DNA of 64,000 bases. It comes from an uncultured Sphingomonadaceae bacterium. Lineage in GTDB: Bacteria > Pseudomonadota > Alphaproteobacteria > Sphingomonadales > Sphingomonadaceae. The notes beneath the pieces are model-generated. The model made no database searches and was not told the origin of the DNA. It saw nothing but the letters and a program-made list of their open reading frames with translations. Positions 36,798-46,451 of the stretch are shown one piece after another. The stretch is taken from positions 1,054,001 to 1,118,000 of the forward strand of contig CANMNF010000001.1 in assembly GCA_947499255.1 (NCBI GenBank), written 5' to 3'. How positions within the stretch are numbered: the first letter of the stretch is position 1; each line of letters begins with the position of its first letter. The translations under genes were made by a program, and so were the position numbers.

Positions 36798-37421
36798 ATG
36801 ATTTTTCCAGCTACCCCTGCCCTGCCTCCGCTGCTTGACCTTGGCGGCATGGCGATTTTCGCACTTTCGGGCGCATTATTGGCAGCGCGGTTGAAACAAA
36901 CTTTTGTGACCGTTGCCTTCTTTGCCTTGTTAACCGGCGTTGGCGGCGGATCGGTGCGCGATGCGTTGATCGGTGTGCCGGCTTTCTGGCTGCGCGATAT
37001 GTGGGCTGCTCCCATCATTCTGGCGATGTCCTTACTGGCGTGGTTTACGCCGCGCCGGTGGTGGGAAGGGCAATTGCTGGAATGGGCGGACGCTTTTGGC
37101 ATGGCGGCTTTTTGCGCATTGGGCACGGCCAAGGCGCTGGCCTTCGATGTTGCCCCGCTGCCCGCCATTGTGCTGGGTATCATTTCTGGATGCGTCGGCG
37201 GAATTATCCGCGATGTGATTGCGGGAGAGCCATCGATCCTGATGCGGCCAGAACTTTATGTGACCGCAGCGGCATTGGCGGCAACGTTATGCGCGGTGCT
37301 GCTGATTGCAGGCGTTCCGCAATCCTTCGCGATGGGTCTGGCTGCATTGGCAGGCTTTGCCTTGCGCGGTGCCGCGATGATCTGGAAAATAGAATTGCCC
37401 AGCTATTCGCGGCAGGATTAA
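36798..37421 (+). CDS. TRIC channel / UPF0126 (YicG-like) membrane protein
   Basis: A 207-residue integral membrane protein with about seven hydrophobic helices in two repeated halves. Each half has the glycine-rich loop of the family, seen as GVGGGSVRDALIG and GCVGGIIRDVIAG. Prokaryotic members are homotrimeric cation channels related to animal TRIC channels, although some have been linked to amino acid export. It may be read with the preceding VOC gene. Confidence 0.9.
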   Translation: MIFPATPALPPLLDLGGMAIFALSGALLAARLKQTFVTVAFFALLTGVGGGSVRDALIGVPAFWLRDMWAAPIILAMSLLAWFTPRRWWEGQLLEWADAFGMAAFCALGTAKALAFDVAPLPAIVLGIISGCVGGIIRDVIAGEPSILMRPELYVTAAALAATLCAVLLIAGVPQSFAMGLAALAGFALRGAAMIWKIELPSYSRQD

Positions 37422-37431
37422 CAGCTAACGC

Positions 37432-38358
37432 TTAGCCGCGATCATCCCTAGCGGAAGCTTCGGCGCTGTTATAGCGGCCATCATCAACCCACTCGCCACC
37501 GGGATATTCCTCGCCTTCAACAGGGCCACCGGGATAAGCCGCTTCGCCAGCGCGCAATTCCTCTTCGCGCGCACGCAAATCGGCATCGACGCCTTGATCA
37601 CTGGCCACAACTGTCTGGGTGACAGGAGCTGCGCTTTGCCCATTCAGAACGCGGGCGCGCGCGCGCGCATAGTCTGTATCGCTCATCTGTGGTTGGCCTT
37701 CACCCGCCGCAGCTGCGCTTTCAAAGCGGACCGAATTGCCGGCAATCGCGTTGCTGGAAGTGGCCCTGTCGGAAGTAGCGCTGTCAGAAGATACGGAATA
37801 GCGGCTGCCCAGATCGACGGAGCGGACCCGGCCGTCATTATCGATCCAGCAATTCCACCCATCGCCATCGGTAAGCGCGCCAGAAACGCGCCAGCCATCT
37901 GCCCCGCGCGAGGCATCGTCGACGCTGTCCACACGCGTATTACCGCGCTCGACCTGTTCGATGCACATATCAACCGCGCGGTCTATACCCCTGCTGTCAC
38001 TGCTTCTGTCATAACGTTGTTCTTCGCGGTTATCGCGATAACGCACATTGTCGCGGCGCGGATAGGTTTCCACCCGTTCGCGCCGGTTATCGCGATTGTT
38101 TTTGCTGGCGGCACCGGCAATCGCGGCAATCGCGCCGATCACTGCGACGCCCGCGATAATCTGACCAGCGGACGGGCCACGACGGTGCCGATAGCCGCGA
38201 TAACGGTGATGTTGCTGTACTTCGCCAGCGACCGTTTCGATTTCCAGCGGCGCATTGCTGTGCACCGGAATATCGAGCGCGAAGGCTTGCGGTGTGCCAA
38301 GCGACAAAGCGGCCAGCATAGCGGCGCTGGCGGCGAAAGGGCGGTTGATCTGGGGCAT
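37432..38358 (-). CDS. Secreted RD-rich protein of unknown function (paralogue A)
   Basis: A 308-residue exported protein. A signal peptide (SAAMLAALSLGTPQAFALD) is followed by a His/Arg-rich segment, a glycine/alanine hydrophobic stretch (AGQIIAGVAVIGAIAAIAGAA), an Arg/Asp/Asn-rich region and a domain with two cysteines (AVDMCIEQVE, GWNCWIDNDGRVRSVDLG). The C-terminal third is acidic and low-complexity. The same layout is found in the neighbouring gene, so the pair arose by duplication. The ATG at 38358 follows GGAGGGGG. Function unknown; an envelope-surface role is inferred from export. Confidence 0.75.
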   Translation of the reverse strand: MPQINRPFAASAAMLAALSLGTPQAFALDIPVHSNAPLEIETVAGEVQQHHRYRGYRHRRGPSAGQIIAGVAVIGAIAAIAGAASKNNRDNRRERVETYPRRDNVRYRDNREEQRYDRSSDSRGIDRAVDMCIEQVERGNTRVDSVDDASRGADGWRVSGALTDGDGWNCWIDNDGRVRSVDLGSRYSVSSDSATSDRATSSNAIAGNSVRFESAAAAGEGQPQMSDTDYARARARVLNGQSAAPVTQTVVASDQGVDADLRAREEELRAGEAAYPGGPVEGEEYPGGEWVDDGRYNSAEASARDDRG

Positions 38359-38465
38359 AGGTCCCCCTCCAGGATTAGTATGGTTGCACGAATAATTAGG
38401 CGGCCCAGACTGTCGCCAGCCTGAACCGCCCAATGGGTTGCGTTAAGAGGTTGCGATAAAAGAGA

Positions 38466-39059
38466 TCAGATGGACCGCAGACCGCGGAAATCCACATCGA
38501 CCACCCGGCCACGGCGCCAGTCACAGGTAAAGCGACCTTCGTCCCAGCCATTGTTGCGATAGCCGCGGCGATAGTCCCCGCGATATCCGCGTCCACGGTT
38601 GCCATCACGAACCGCGATCCGGCCTTTTATCTCGAAGCCTCCGCGTTCACGATCAATGTCGCGAATTTCATAGACTTCGGCGCGCGATCCGCTCCAGCGG
38701 CGGGCCTGACGTTCGGCGGCGCGGATACATTCCTGTACGGCCACACGTGAACGGTCATGGCGGTAATCATCGCGGTGGCCGCGGTCACGATGCCTGCGAT
38801 CCCGATAATTACGGTCCCGATAGTCGCGATCCCGGTAATCGCGATCACGGTAGTGATAACCGTCGCGGTCGCGCTTTTTGGAACCGGCGATGACGGCAGC
38901 GATACCGCCAAGGATCACGGCTCCGGCGATCACCTCGCCAGTGGAAATTCCACGATCACGGTCTCTAGCATGCGCTGGGGAAGCCGAAGCCACCGCCAAC
39001 GCGCCAGCCGCGAGGGTTCCAATCGTCCCTTGAGCCAGGGCTTTGGTAATGGTCGTCAT
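38466..39059 (-). CDS. Secreted RD-rich protein of unknown function (paralogue B)
   Basis: A 197-residue exported protein. The signal peptide ends near SASPAHA. A hydrophobic glycine-zipper-like segment (EVIAGAVILGGIAAVIAG) is followed by a run of RDRDY/RDRNY repeats, then a domain with cysteines in VAVQECIRAAERQ and GRFTCDWRRGRVVDVDF. These align in layout with paralogue A downstream. The ATG at 39059 follows AAGGAG. The strong positive and negative charge of the repeat suggests polyelectrolyte binding, but that is speculation. Confidence 0.78.
   Translation of the reverse strand: MTTITKALAQGTIGTLAAGALAVASASPAHARDRDRGISTGEVIAGAVILGGIAAVIAGSKKRDRDGYHYRDRDYRDRDYRDRNYRDRRHRDRGHRDDYRHDRSRVAVQECIRAAERQARRWSGSRAEVYEIRDIDRERGGFEIKGRIAVRDGNRGRGYRGDYRRGYRNNGWDEGRFTCDWRRGRVVDVDFRGLRSI
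38785..38870. repeat. Short degenerate tandem repeats coding for RDRDY units
   Basis: Units of about 15-18 bp built on the theme CGATCCCGGTAATCG recur across this stretch of paralogue B. They encode RDRDYRDRDYRDRNY. Such tandem coding repeats vary in number by slippage, so repeat count may differ between strains. Confidence 0.6.
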
Positions 39060-39190
39060 CACTCGTCTCCTTAAAATCGTCGGCGGGGAAATGCCCGTCC
39101 GATAAGGAGTGTTCTAAGCAGGTCGCGGTGAGATGACGCTGAACTGGCGTGTTAGGCTGCGTTCAGGAAAGTATATAGTTTCCTGAACAA

Positions 39191-40651
39191 CTAAGGCGCA
39201 GGCGCATCGTCGGTCGCCAAGGCCGCCAGCACATCGCGCGTGAAGCTGACAAAATCGAACCGGCTCCCCACCGGATCCTCCCCGCGCCGCACGATCACCA
39301 TATCACGGCTCGGCACGACGATAAGGTACTGCCCGCGATTGCCAAGCGCCGCGATCGTGTCTGCCGGAATGCCTTGCGACTTGTTCACCAACCACCAACT
39401 CGCCCCATAGCCAAGCGGTCCATCTGGCTGCGGCCCGCTGGGCGTAGAGATATATTCGAGCCAGTTTTCGGGCAGGATGCGGGTGCCATCCTGGGTGACG
39501 CCATTGTTGAGATAAAGCTGGCCTAGAGTCGCGAGATCGTTTGCCGTCGCCCAGACTTGGGAGGAGAGGATGTAATTGCCCTGCCAGTCTGTTTCGGCGA
39601 TGGTTTCTTCCATGCCAAGCGCAGCGAACTGCTCGGATATTGGGTCTTCTTCAAAGCTGCACTTTATGGCCTCTATCGCCATCAATGTGTCGTTATTGGC
39701 ATAGCGGAACACTGTGCCGGGTGCGTGCACGAGCGGCCAATTGGCGGCACGTTCACCAACAGTCGTGCCTCCCCAATAGAGCGGGTCAGTCCGGGCGCCG
39801 GCCGTGTCAGAAAACCGGCCCGATGCCATGCGTAGCAAATGGTCAATGGTCACTTCGCGCCGAGGATCGGCTGCCCCATATTCTGGATTGACTGGCGAAT
39901 GATTTTCCGCGCAGGGCGCGCCATTTTCTATTGCCATGCCAACTAATGTTGCAGCTATACTCTTGGCGACAGACCAAGTGCGCTGCGGCGTCTTCTCATC
40001 GAAACCCGCTCTGTATCTCGCCTGGGCAACAAGGCCTTGGGAAGCAAATCCACGCCGCGTCACAAGCGCGGTCGTGCGGGACCCTTCACCGTAATTGCTT
40101 TTCATGGCTGCACCGAAAACCAAATCGAGCGCAGAGGGTTCACGGATAGTCCGAGCATCAGATTTTCCTGTTGCGCCCCCGAGAGTGAAGGAAAATGATG
40201 GCTCTTCGTCATGTGTTTCCATCGACACGGCGGGCACATCGAGTTCAGACCTTAGCGTTTCTGGATCCCAACCGATCGGAAGCACTACGCAACCGTAATT
40301 GAAGTCATGGCGCGCGATGCGCGGCGGCATGTCATCGGCCCAATCAACGAGCACATGCCGAACAATGCCTGCATCGCCTCGGAAAATTTCGAATGGCAAA
40401 TCGCGGATGACATCCTCAAGCGGTGTCTGTATTCCGCTAAGCTCCCACTCATGCACACTCTCCGGCGTTCGCGTCGCACCATTGCGCTCCGCATGCGCAA
40501 TCGCGCTGCATAAGAACAGCGCCTTATACCCCGCCGCCAGCGCGCGGTCATACCGCTCTTGCAATTCATCCTGCGAAACTTCTTGCGCGGTTGCAGGTGT
40601 GGCGGCGCTCATAGCGACTGCTGCGGCGAGGGAGAGGGCTTTTCGTATCAT
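39191..40651 (-). CDS. Exported serine hydrolase, class C beta-lactamase family
   Basis: A 486-residue protein with a signal peptide (ALSLAAAVAMSAATPATA). The nucleophile motif SxxK is SVAK in RTWSVAKSIAATLVGMAIENG, and the YxN motif is YAN in FRYANNDTLM. The C-terminal strand motif is not a clear KTG; the segment GNRGQYLIVVPSRDMVIVRRGED takes its place, as in many esterase-like members. About 140 residues of extra N-terminal sequence precede the catalytic domain. An esterase or peptidase role is more likely than antibiotic resistance. Confidence 0.85.
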   Translation of the reverse strand: MIRKALSLAAAVAMSAATPATAQEVSQDELQERYDRALAAGYKALFLCSAIAHAERNGATRTPESVHEWELSGIQTPLEDVIRDLPFEIFRGDAGIVRHVLVDWADDMPPRIARHDFNYGCVVLPIGWDPETLRSELDVPAVSMETHDEEPSFSFTLGGATGKSDARTIREPSALDLVFGAAMKSNYGEGSRTTALVTRRGFASQGLVAQARYRAGFDEKTPQRTWSVAKSIAATLVGMAIENGAPCAENHSPVNPEYGAADPRREVTIDHLLRMASGRFSDTAGARTDPLYWGGTTVGERAANWPLVHAPGTVFRYANNDTLMAIEAIKCSFEEDPISEQFAALGMEETIAETDWQGNYILSSQVWATANDLATLGQLYLNNGVTQDGTRILPENWLEYISTPSGPQPDGPLGYGASWWLVNKSQGIPADTIAALGNRGQYLIVVPSRDMVIVRRGEDPVGSRFDFVSFTRDVLAALATDDAPAP

Positions 40652-40675
40652 ACCGCCATCCTGCCCCTCACCTGC

Positions 40676-40717
40676 ACAAAAGAAAAGAGGCCAGCGGATT
40701 GCTCCGCCAGCCCCTCG
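40676..40717 (-). terminator. Rho-independent terminator after rplQ
   Basis: On the minus strand GGCTGGCGGA-GCAA-TCCGCTGGCC forms a ten-pair hairpin with two G-T pairs and a GNRA loop, followed by TCTTTTCTTTT. It lies 19 bp after the rplQ stop and should end the alpha operon transcript before the serine hydrolase gene. Confidence 0.75.
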
Positions 40718-40735
40718 AAACTCTTGGGTGAAAAC

Positions 40736-41158
40736 TTACGCTTCGGCGTATTCGTCTTCTTCGCTCATCACAGGGCCGCTATCCTGGCCCTTGGCGCTTT
40801 CATCGCGGTCGACCAGTTCGATCACAGCAATGGCTGCGGCGTCGCTTTTGCGATATCCGGCTTTGATCACGCGGGTATAGCCGCCATTGCGATCAGCATA
40901 GCGTTCGGCCAGCACGTCAAACAGCTTCTTGAGCTGCGCATCGTCAAGCAGGCGCGCATGGGCAAGACGACGGTTGGACAAGCCACCCTTCTTCGCCAGC
41001 GTGATCAGCTTTTCGACATAGGGCCGCAGTTCCTTGGCTTTCGCCGTGGTGGTGAGGATCTGCTCATGCTTGATAAGAGCTGCCGCCATATTGCGGAACA
41101 AGGCCGTGCGATGCTGTGACTTACGGCTCAGCTTACGGCCAGCGATACCATGACGCAT
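40736..41158 (-). CDS. rplQ: 50S ribosomal protein L17
   Basis: A 140-residue L17 beginning [28 protein letters not shown], with the family-specific HRxAlfRNMa block and the central [17 protein letters not shown]. An acidic tail (residues after about 118) ends EEDEYAEA. It is the last gene of the ribosomal block, 80 bp after rpoA, and is followed by a terminator. Confidence 0.97.
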   Translation of the reverse strand: MRHGIAGRKLSRKSQHRTALFRNMAAALIKHEQILTTTAKAKELRPYVEKLITLAKKGGLSNRRLAHARLLDDAQLKKLFDVLAERYADRNGGYTRVIKAGYRKSDAAAIAVIELVDRDESAKGQDSGPVMSEEDEYAEA

Positions 41159-41238
41159 ATTCTTTACTCCAGTTCGATAGAGGCCCGTATCAGGTAGCCC
41201 ATAGCTGGCGGCGGTTAGGGTCCGCCGCCGAAAACCCT

Positions 41239-42294
41239 TTAGCCCAGCAGCTCTTGTTCGAGCTTCTTGGCCATTTCTTCGATGTTCTCAGGCGGCCATC
41301 CGGGGATGTCCATGCCCAAACGCAGACCCATGCTGGACAGCACTTCCTTGATTTCGTTCAAGGATTTGCGGCCGAAATTCGGGGTGCGCAGCATCTCGGC
41401 TTCGGTCTTTTGAACCAGATCGCCGATATAGATGATGTTGTCGTTCTTGAGGCAATTGGCCGAACGCACAGACAATTCCAGCTCGTCCACCTTCTTGAGA
41501 AGGTACCGGTTGAGCTGGTTGGTGTCGTCTGCTTCGGGCTGCGCAGCAACGCCGATCATGGCGCTTTGTGGCTGCGGAATGCCTTCTTCGAAGTGGACGA
41601 ACAAGGTCAGCTGGTCCTGAAGAATGCGCGCTGCATAAGCGATGGCGTCTTCAGGGGTAACGGTGCCGTCTGTTTCGATGGTCAGCGAAAGCTTATCGAA
41701 ATCCAGTTCCTGGCCAACACGGGCATTTTCGACCTTGTAGCTGACCTGCTTGATCGGTGAATACAAGCTGTCGACAGGAATCAGACCAATCGGCGCATCG
41801 GCCGGGCGGTTTTGCACAGCTGGCGCATAGCCTTTGCCGCTATCCGCCGTCAGTTCCATGTTGAGCGTTGCGCCTTCATCGAGATGGCACAGCACCAAAT
41901 CCTTGTTCAGGACTTCGATGTCGCCGGTCACAGCGATATCGCCTGCTTTCACTTCGGCAGGGCCGGTCGCGGAAAGCTGCAAACGCTTGGCGCCTTCGCC
42001 TTCCATTTTGAGAGCGATTTGCTTCACGTTGAGAACGATGTCGGTGACATCTTCACGAACGCCAGCGAGCGAGGAGAATTCGTGCAGCACATTTTCGATC
42101 TTGATCGAAGTGATGGCAGCACCTTGAAGGCTGGCAAGAAGTACGCGGCGCAGCGCATTGCCAAGCGTCAGGCCATAGCCCCGCTCAAGCGGCTCAGCAA
42201 CGAAGGTGGCTTTGCGCTTCTTATCGCTGCCTTCCTTAATCTCGAGCGTGTTGGGCTTCTTAAGTTCCTGCCAGTTCTTCATGTTGACGGACAT
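41239..42294 (-). CDS. rpoA: RNA polymerase alpha subunit
   Basis: A 351-residue alpha subunit. The N-terminal dimerisation domain shows [25 protein letters not shown]. The C-terminal domain has [22 protein letters not shown] and [13 protein letters not shown], the helices that contact UP-element DNA and activators. It lies between rpsK and rplQ as in most bacteria. Confidence 0.98.
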   Translation of the reverse strand: MSVNMKNWQELKKPNTLEIKEGSDKKRKATFVAEPLERGYGLTLGNALRRVLLASLQGAAITSIKIENVLHEFSSLAGVREDVTDIVLNVKQIALKMEGEGAKRLQLSATGPAEVKAGDIAVTGDIEVLNKDLVLCHLDEGATLNMELTADSGKGYAPAVQNRPADAPIGLIPVDSLYSPIKQVSYKVENARVGQELDFDKLSLTIETDGTVTPEDAIAYAARILQDQLTLFVHFEEGIPQPQSAMIGVAAQPEADDTNQLNRYLLKKVDELELSVRSANCLKNDNIIYIGDLVQKTEAEMLRTPNFGRKSLNEIKEVLSSMGLRLGMDIPGWPPENIEEMAKKLEQELLG

Positions 42295-42405
42295 GGATTT
42301 CCCCTAGTGGTAATACTTGAGTGCAAAAGCCGCGGGCGCTTGTAACGCCGCGGCCGATGCGAAAAACGATACTTGCGAGAGGAAGCCCCCTCGCAGGCGC
42401 TTCGA

Positions 42406-42795
42406 TCAGACGCGGCGACGCTTGGATGGCCGCACACCATTGTGCGGGATCGGCGTCACATCTCGGATCGAAGTAATGGTGAATCCGACAGCTGCAAGAG
42501 CGCGCAATGCACTTTCACGGCCCGAACCCGGTCCCTTGATTTCAACTTCGAGGGTGCGCACGCCGTGTTCGGCGGCTTTCTTGCCAGCATCGTCCGCTGC
42601 AACCTGCGCTGCATAAGGGGTCGATTTGCGGCTGCCCTTGAAGCCCATCGCACCTGCACTGGACCAGCTAATTGCATTGCCCTGTGCATCGGTGATGGTG
42701 ATCATGGTGTTGTTAAAGCTGGCGTTGACATGTGCAACACCGCTGGAAATGTTCTTCCGTTCGCGTTTGCGGACGCGGCCTGGTTCTTTTGCCAT
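42406..42795 (-). CDS. rpsK: 30S ribosomal protein S11
   Basis: A 129-residue S11. [27 protein letters not shown] and the C-terminal [16 protein letters not shown] are invariant family segments. It follows rpsM by 9 bp and precedes rpoA by 111 bp, the standard alpha-operon order. Confidence 0.98.
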   Translation of the reverse strand: MAKEPGRVRKRERKNISSGVAHVNASFNNTMITITDAQGNAISWSSAGAMGFKGSRKSTPYAAQVAADDAGKKAAEHGVRTLEVEIKGPGSGRESALRALAAVGFTITSIRDVTPIPHNGVRPSKRRRV

Positions 42796-42804
42796 CTGTC
42801 TGCC

Positions 42805-43173
42805 TTACTTCTTCTTGCCAGCGATTGGCTTGGCCTTGCCCTTGCGGGTGCGGGCATTGGTATGCGTGCGCTGACCGCGGACGGGCAGGCCCTTACGATG
42901 ACGCAGGCCGCGATAGCAGGCCAGGTCCATAAGGCGCTTGATATTCATCGCAGTGTCACGGCGCAGATCACCTTCAACGGTGTAATCTGAATCAATCGCT
43001 TCGCGAATTTGCAGAATCTCGGCATCGGACAGATCTTGTACGCGCGTTGCGTGATCAATGCCGATCTTGTCCGCGATCTTAACCGCGGTTGTCGGGCCGA
43101 TTCCGTGAATATAGGTGAGCGCGATAATTACACGCTTATTTGTGGGGATGTTGACCCCGGCAATACGAGCCAC
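42805..43173 (-). CDS. rpsM: 30S ribosomal protein S13
   Basis: A 122-residue S13 starting [26 protein letters not shown], with [35 protein letters not shown] as the rRNA-contacting part. It opens the alpha operon, and a separate promoter is visible 170 bp upstream. No rpmJ lies between secY and rpsM. Confidence 0.98.
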   Translation of the reverse strand: MARIAGVNIPTNKRVIIALTYIHGIGPTTAVKIADKIGIDHATRVQDLSDAEILQIREAIDSDYTVEGDLRRDTAMNIKRLMDLACYRGLRHRKGLPVRGQRTHTNARTRKGKAKPIAGKKK

Positions 43174-43344
43174 TTAGTATTTCTCCATGCTCCACAGGGG
43201 CTTAGACTGATCCCGAAGGAAAAGGGCGTCCCCTATCTCAACGCCAAAAATCCGCTCACCCGATCAGCAATACAGAAAAGCGCTGGCATACAAATATTTG
43301 CTGCCAATGAAATTCCATGATGTCGAAAAGACGAACAGAGCGCG

Positions 43345-43373
43345 CAGATAGTGTGATTCGCGCGATCCGTCAA
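43345..43373 (-). promoter_or_regulatory. Promoter for the rpsM-rpsK-rpoA-rplQ operon
   Basis: On the minus strand TTGACG (43373-43368) and TATCTG (43350-43345) are separated by 17 bp, close to the sigma-70 consensus. Transcription would begin near 43338 and leave a leader of about 165 nt before rpsM, long enough for S4-type feedback control. Between it and adk lies a weak terminator. Confidence 0.6.
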
Positions 43374-43496
43374 CAGGTGATAGCGAGCATACGGGAAGAC
43401 CCGTTGCTCAATCAGCGAATTTCGCCTTGGCCAAGCGATATAGCGCGCAGCGGTGCTTTAGTCAAAACTTCGTAATCAGCGGTAATGGTTGAGCGT

Positions 43497-43527
43497 GGAA
43501 AAATCCCGCCACAAGGCGCCAGCTTAG
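43497..43527 (-). terminator. Possible weak terminator after adk
   Basis: On the minus strand GCCAGC-TAA-GCTGGC folds around the adk stop codon, directly followed by CGCC-TTGT-GGCG and GGATTTTT. The second stem is short, so readthrough is likely. Confidence 0.4.
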
Positions 43528-44171
43528 CTGGCCAGAACGGTATTAATCGCAGCAGTTACCGCTTCAATATCGGCCATGCCATCGACGCGAGTGACTATGT
43601 CTCGTGCATCGTAGATCGGCAGGATCGGCGCAGTTTTTGCGCGGTATTCTGTCATGCGCGTGCGCACGGTTTCTTCGGTGTCGTCCTTGCGCCGCTTGAA
43701 CTCGGTAGAACTGCAACGGTCACATACACCCTCCACCTCGGGAAGCTTGTGCCGTTCGTGATAACCCTCGCCGCAATTGGCGCAGGTGAAACGACCGGTG
43801 ATCCGATCGACCAACGCGTCTTCATCAACGGCCAGCTCGATCACATGATTAAGCACGCGGCCATGTTTGGCGAGCAGTTCATCGAGCGAGACCGCCTGCG
43901 CTTGAGTCCTTGGATAGCCATCGAAGATTGCGCCGGTGCCATCACCCATCGCGGCCAGCTCATCATCGATCAGCGCCGAAACGATAGCATCAGAGACAAA
44001 TTCACCGCGCTCCATAATCGCCTTGGCTTCAAGGCCTACGGGAGTTTGCGCCTTAACAGCAGCGCGCAGCATATCGCCGGTTGAAAGCTGTTTCATACCG
44101 TGATTGGCAACGAGCAAGCCAGCTTGCGTGCCTTTGCCTGCGCCCGGAGGCCCCAGAAGAATGATGTTCAC
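43524..44171 (-). CDS. adk: Adenylate kinase
   Basis: A 215-residue long-form adenylate kinase. The P-loop is LLGPPGAGKGTQA; YPRTQAQA holds the AMP-binding arginine. The lid domain carries a zinc site, seen as CANCGEGYHERH followed by CDRCSSTEF. The GTG at 44171 (VNIILLGPPG) was chosen because GGGGAG precedes it by ten bases and family members start at this strand. It lies 34 bp after secY, the common bacterial arrangement. Confidence 0.95.
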   Translation of the reverse strand: MNIILLGPPGAGKGTQAGLLVANHGMKQLSTGDMLRAAVKAQTPVGLEAKAIMERGEFVSDAIVSALIDDELAAMGDGTGAIFDGYPRTQAQAVSLDELLAKHGRVLNHVIELAVDEDALVDRITGRFTCANCGEGYHERHKLPEVEGVCDRCSSTEFKRRKDDTEETVRTRMTEYRAKTAPILPIYDARDIVTRVDGMADIEAVTAAINTVLAS

Positions 44172-44205
44172 GTGCCCCAAACTCCCCTGAGCCAAGTCGT
44201 CGCGC

Positions 44206-45576
44206 TTAGCGCGATCGGCCTTTTAACTTCGCCTTCTTGATCAGATCACCATATTGATGCGCCAGAAGGTGCGATTGAATTTGGCTGATCGTATCGACCG
44301 TCACATTCACCACAATCAGCAAACTGGTGCCACCAAGAAATAGCGGCAGGCCCGTTTGCGCGATTCCATATTCAGGAATGACGCAAACCGCGGTGAGATA
44401 AATCGCGCCGACCATTGTAATGCGGGTCAACACATAATCGAGATAATCTGCCGTGCGCTTGCCCGGACGGATACCGGGAATAAAGCCGCCACCCTTCTTC
44501 AGCTCTTCCGCTTTCTCTTCAGGATTGAAGACAACGGCGGTATAAAAGAAGCAGAAGAACATAATCCCTGCGCCATACAGCAGCATATACAGCGGCTGAC
44601 CATGCGCGAGATATTGGTTCAGTGATTGGACAAAGCTGCCCCACCCTGTGCCGGTATCAATGGAATTGCCGGCAAACTGCGTAATCGTGAGCGGCAAGAG
44701 CAAAAGCGAACTTGCGAAAATCGGCGGGATCACGCCAGCGGTGTTAAGCTTCAAAGGCAAGTGCGAGCGATCAGCCTGCATCCCGCCGCGCTGCGTTGCG
44801 CGTTTGGGATATTGGACAAGCAAGCGCCGCTGTGCCCGTTCAAAAAAGCAGATGATCAAGATCAGCACAATCACCATGATCACAAGACCCGCGATCAGAA
44901 CAGAGCTGATTGACCCAGTGCGGCCGCCTTCAAACAGGTTGGAAGCAAAGGTCGGAAATTGCGCGACAATACCTGCCATAATGATCAGCGACACACCATT
45001 ACCAATGCCGCGCGAGGTGATCTGTTCACCCAGCCACAACAAGAACATGGTGCCGCCAATAAGGTTGATCACCGCTATCACACGGAAGGTATACCCTGGA
45101 TCAACCACTGCCTGCATACCGCTTTGCGCGCCAAAGGATTCCAGACCAGAGGCGAGGAACCAGCCTTGAATAGCGCACAGGAAGACCGTGCCATAACGCG
45201 TATATTGGTTAAGCTTCTTGCGCCCAGCCTCGCCCTCTTTTTTGATCGCCATCAAGGTGGGATGCAAAGAGGAGGCAAGCTGCACCACAATCGAGGCCGT
45301 AATATACGGCATCACGCCAAGCGCGATCAGGCTCATGCGCTCCAGCGAACCGCCGGAGAAAGTATTGAACAGGCCGATAATGCCTTCTCCCAGATCCTGC
45401 GCATCATAAAGCGTTTCAAGGATCAGCGGGTTCACACCGGGAAGCGGTACAAAGCTGAGGAACCGGAAAACAATCAGCGCGCCGATTGTAAACAGGATAC
45501 GTTGGCGCAGCTCGGTGGCTTTCCCGAAGTTGGAAAAGCTTAGCGAACTGGCGATATTGTCGGCGCGTGATGCCAT
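44206..45576 (-). CDS. secY: Protein translocase subunit SecY
   Basis: A 456-residue channel protein with ten hydrophobic helices. PLPGVNPLILETLY precedes the plug region; VMPYITASIVVQLASSLHPTL, GIGNGVSLIIMAGIV and GKRTADYLDYVLTRIT are conserved cytosolic and membrane segments. The ATG at 45576 (MASRADNIASSLSF) was preferred over one seven codons upstream. It follows rplO by 105 bp and precedes adk. Confidence 0.97.
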   Translation of the reverse strand: MASRADNIASSLSFSNFGKATELRQRILFTIGALIVFRFLSFVPLPGVNPLILETLYDAQDLGEGIIGLFNTFSGGSLERMSLIALGVMPYITASIVVQLASSLHPTLMAIKKEGEAGRKKLNQYTRYGTVFLCAIQGWFLASGLESFGAQSGMQAVVDPGYTFRVIAVINLIGGTMFLLWLGEQITSRGIGNGVSLIIMAGIVAQFPTFASNLFEGGRTGSISSVLIAGLVIMVIVLILIICFFERAQRRLLVQYPKRATQRGGMQADRSHLPLKLNTAGVIPPIFASSLLLLPLTITQFAGNSIDTGTGWGSFVQSLNQYLAHGQPLYMLLYGAGIMFFCFFYTAVVFNPEEKAEELKKGGGFIPGIRPGKRTADYLDYVLTRITMVGAIYLTAVCVIPEYGIAQTGLPLFLGGTSLLIVVNVTVDTISQIQSHLLAHQYGDLIKKAKLKGRSR

Positions 45577-45681
45577 GTGTCGGTCTTCAATTTCCAATTC
45601 GTGCGCCGGACCCTCCCGGCTTGAAGACAGGTAGATAGGGAGCGTTTGGGCCCTTGTCGAACCCCAACGCTCTCTTTCCCC

Positions 45682-46170
45682 TTATTCCGCTGCGGCGGCT
45701 GCCTTTTTCGGGGCGGTCTGTTCGACGCTGCCACCAGCTTTTTCAACAGCTTCCACCGCGCCTTTTGACGCACCAGCAACTTTGAAAGTGATCTTGGCAG
45801 TGATTTCGCCTTTGCCGAGCAAACGCACACCGTCTTTGCCGCCGCGGGCAACGCCAGCAGCTTTCAAAGCTTCGTGATCAACGGTCTGTTTCGCGTCGAG
45901 CTTCTTCGCATCGACAAGCTTTTGCACCATACCGATATTCACTTCGGCATAGTCCTTGCCAAACGGGTTGTTGAACCCGCGCTTTGGCAGACGCATGTGA
46001 AGCGGCATCTGACCACCGGCAAAGCCATTTATCGAAACGCCTTCACGGCTCTTCTGACCTTTTTGGCCGCGTGCAGCGGTCTTGCCTTTGCCCGAACCGA
46101 TACCACGGCCCACGCGCATGCGACCCTTGCGGGCGCCTTCATTGTCACGGATGTCGTTTAGTTTAGTCAT
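45682..46170 (-). CDS. rplO: 50S ribosomal protein L15
   Basis: A 162-residue L15. The N-terminus [31 protein letters not shown] is the basic glycine-rich rRNA-binding part, followed by [17 protein letters not shown]. The C-terminus ends in a low-complexity Ala/Glu/Lys tail somewhat longer than usual. It lies in spc-operon order between rpmD and secY. Confidence 0.96.
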   Translation of the reverse strand: MTKLNDIRDNEGARKGRMRVGRGIGSGKGKTAARGQKGQKSREGVSINGFAGGQMPLHMRLPKRGFNNPFGKDYAEVNIGMVQKLVDAKKLDAKQTVDHEALKAAGVARGGKDGVRLLGKGEITAKITFKVAGASKGAVEAVEKAGGSVEQTAPKKAAAAAE

Positions 46171-46254
46171 AATATGCACTCGCTCTCGCTATGTTCGCGC
46201 TATAATTGTAATCTGCTGCTCCGACGCGATGCCGGAGCGCGCAGTGCGGACTGT

Positions 46255-46431
46255 TTAGTCCACAATCTCCACCAGATGCGGGATCTTGGCCACGGCACCG
46301 CGCACCTCAGGGGTGTCGGTCCGCTCAACGACCTTGTGCATCTTGTTCAACCCAAGACCAATAAGGATCTTGCGCTGACTTTCGGGACGACGGATCGGCG
46401 AACCGATCTGCTTGATCTTGATACTTGCCAT
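46255..46431 (-). CDS. rpmD: 50S ribosomal protein L30
   Basis: A 58-residue protein too short for many ORF callers. It starts [19 protein letters not shown], continues [19 protein letters not shown], and ends HLVEIVD. These are the L30 consensus segments. It fills the gap between rpsE and rplO exactly where the spc operon requires it. Confidence 0.96.
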   Translation of the reverse strand: MASIKIKQIGSPIRRPESQRKILIGLGLNKMHKVVERTDTPEVRGAVAKIPHLVEIVD

Positions 46432-46451
46432 TTTCGCTTACTCCTGGTCGA

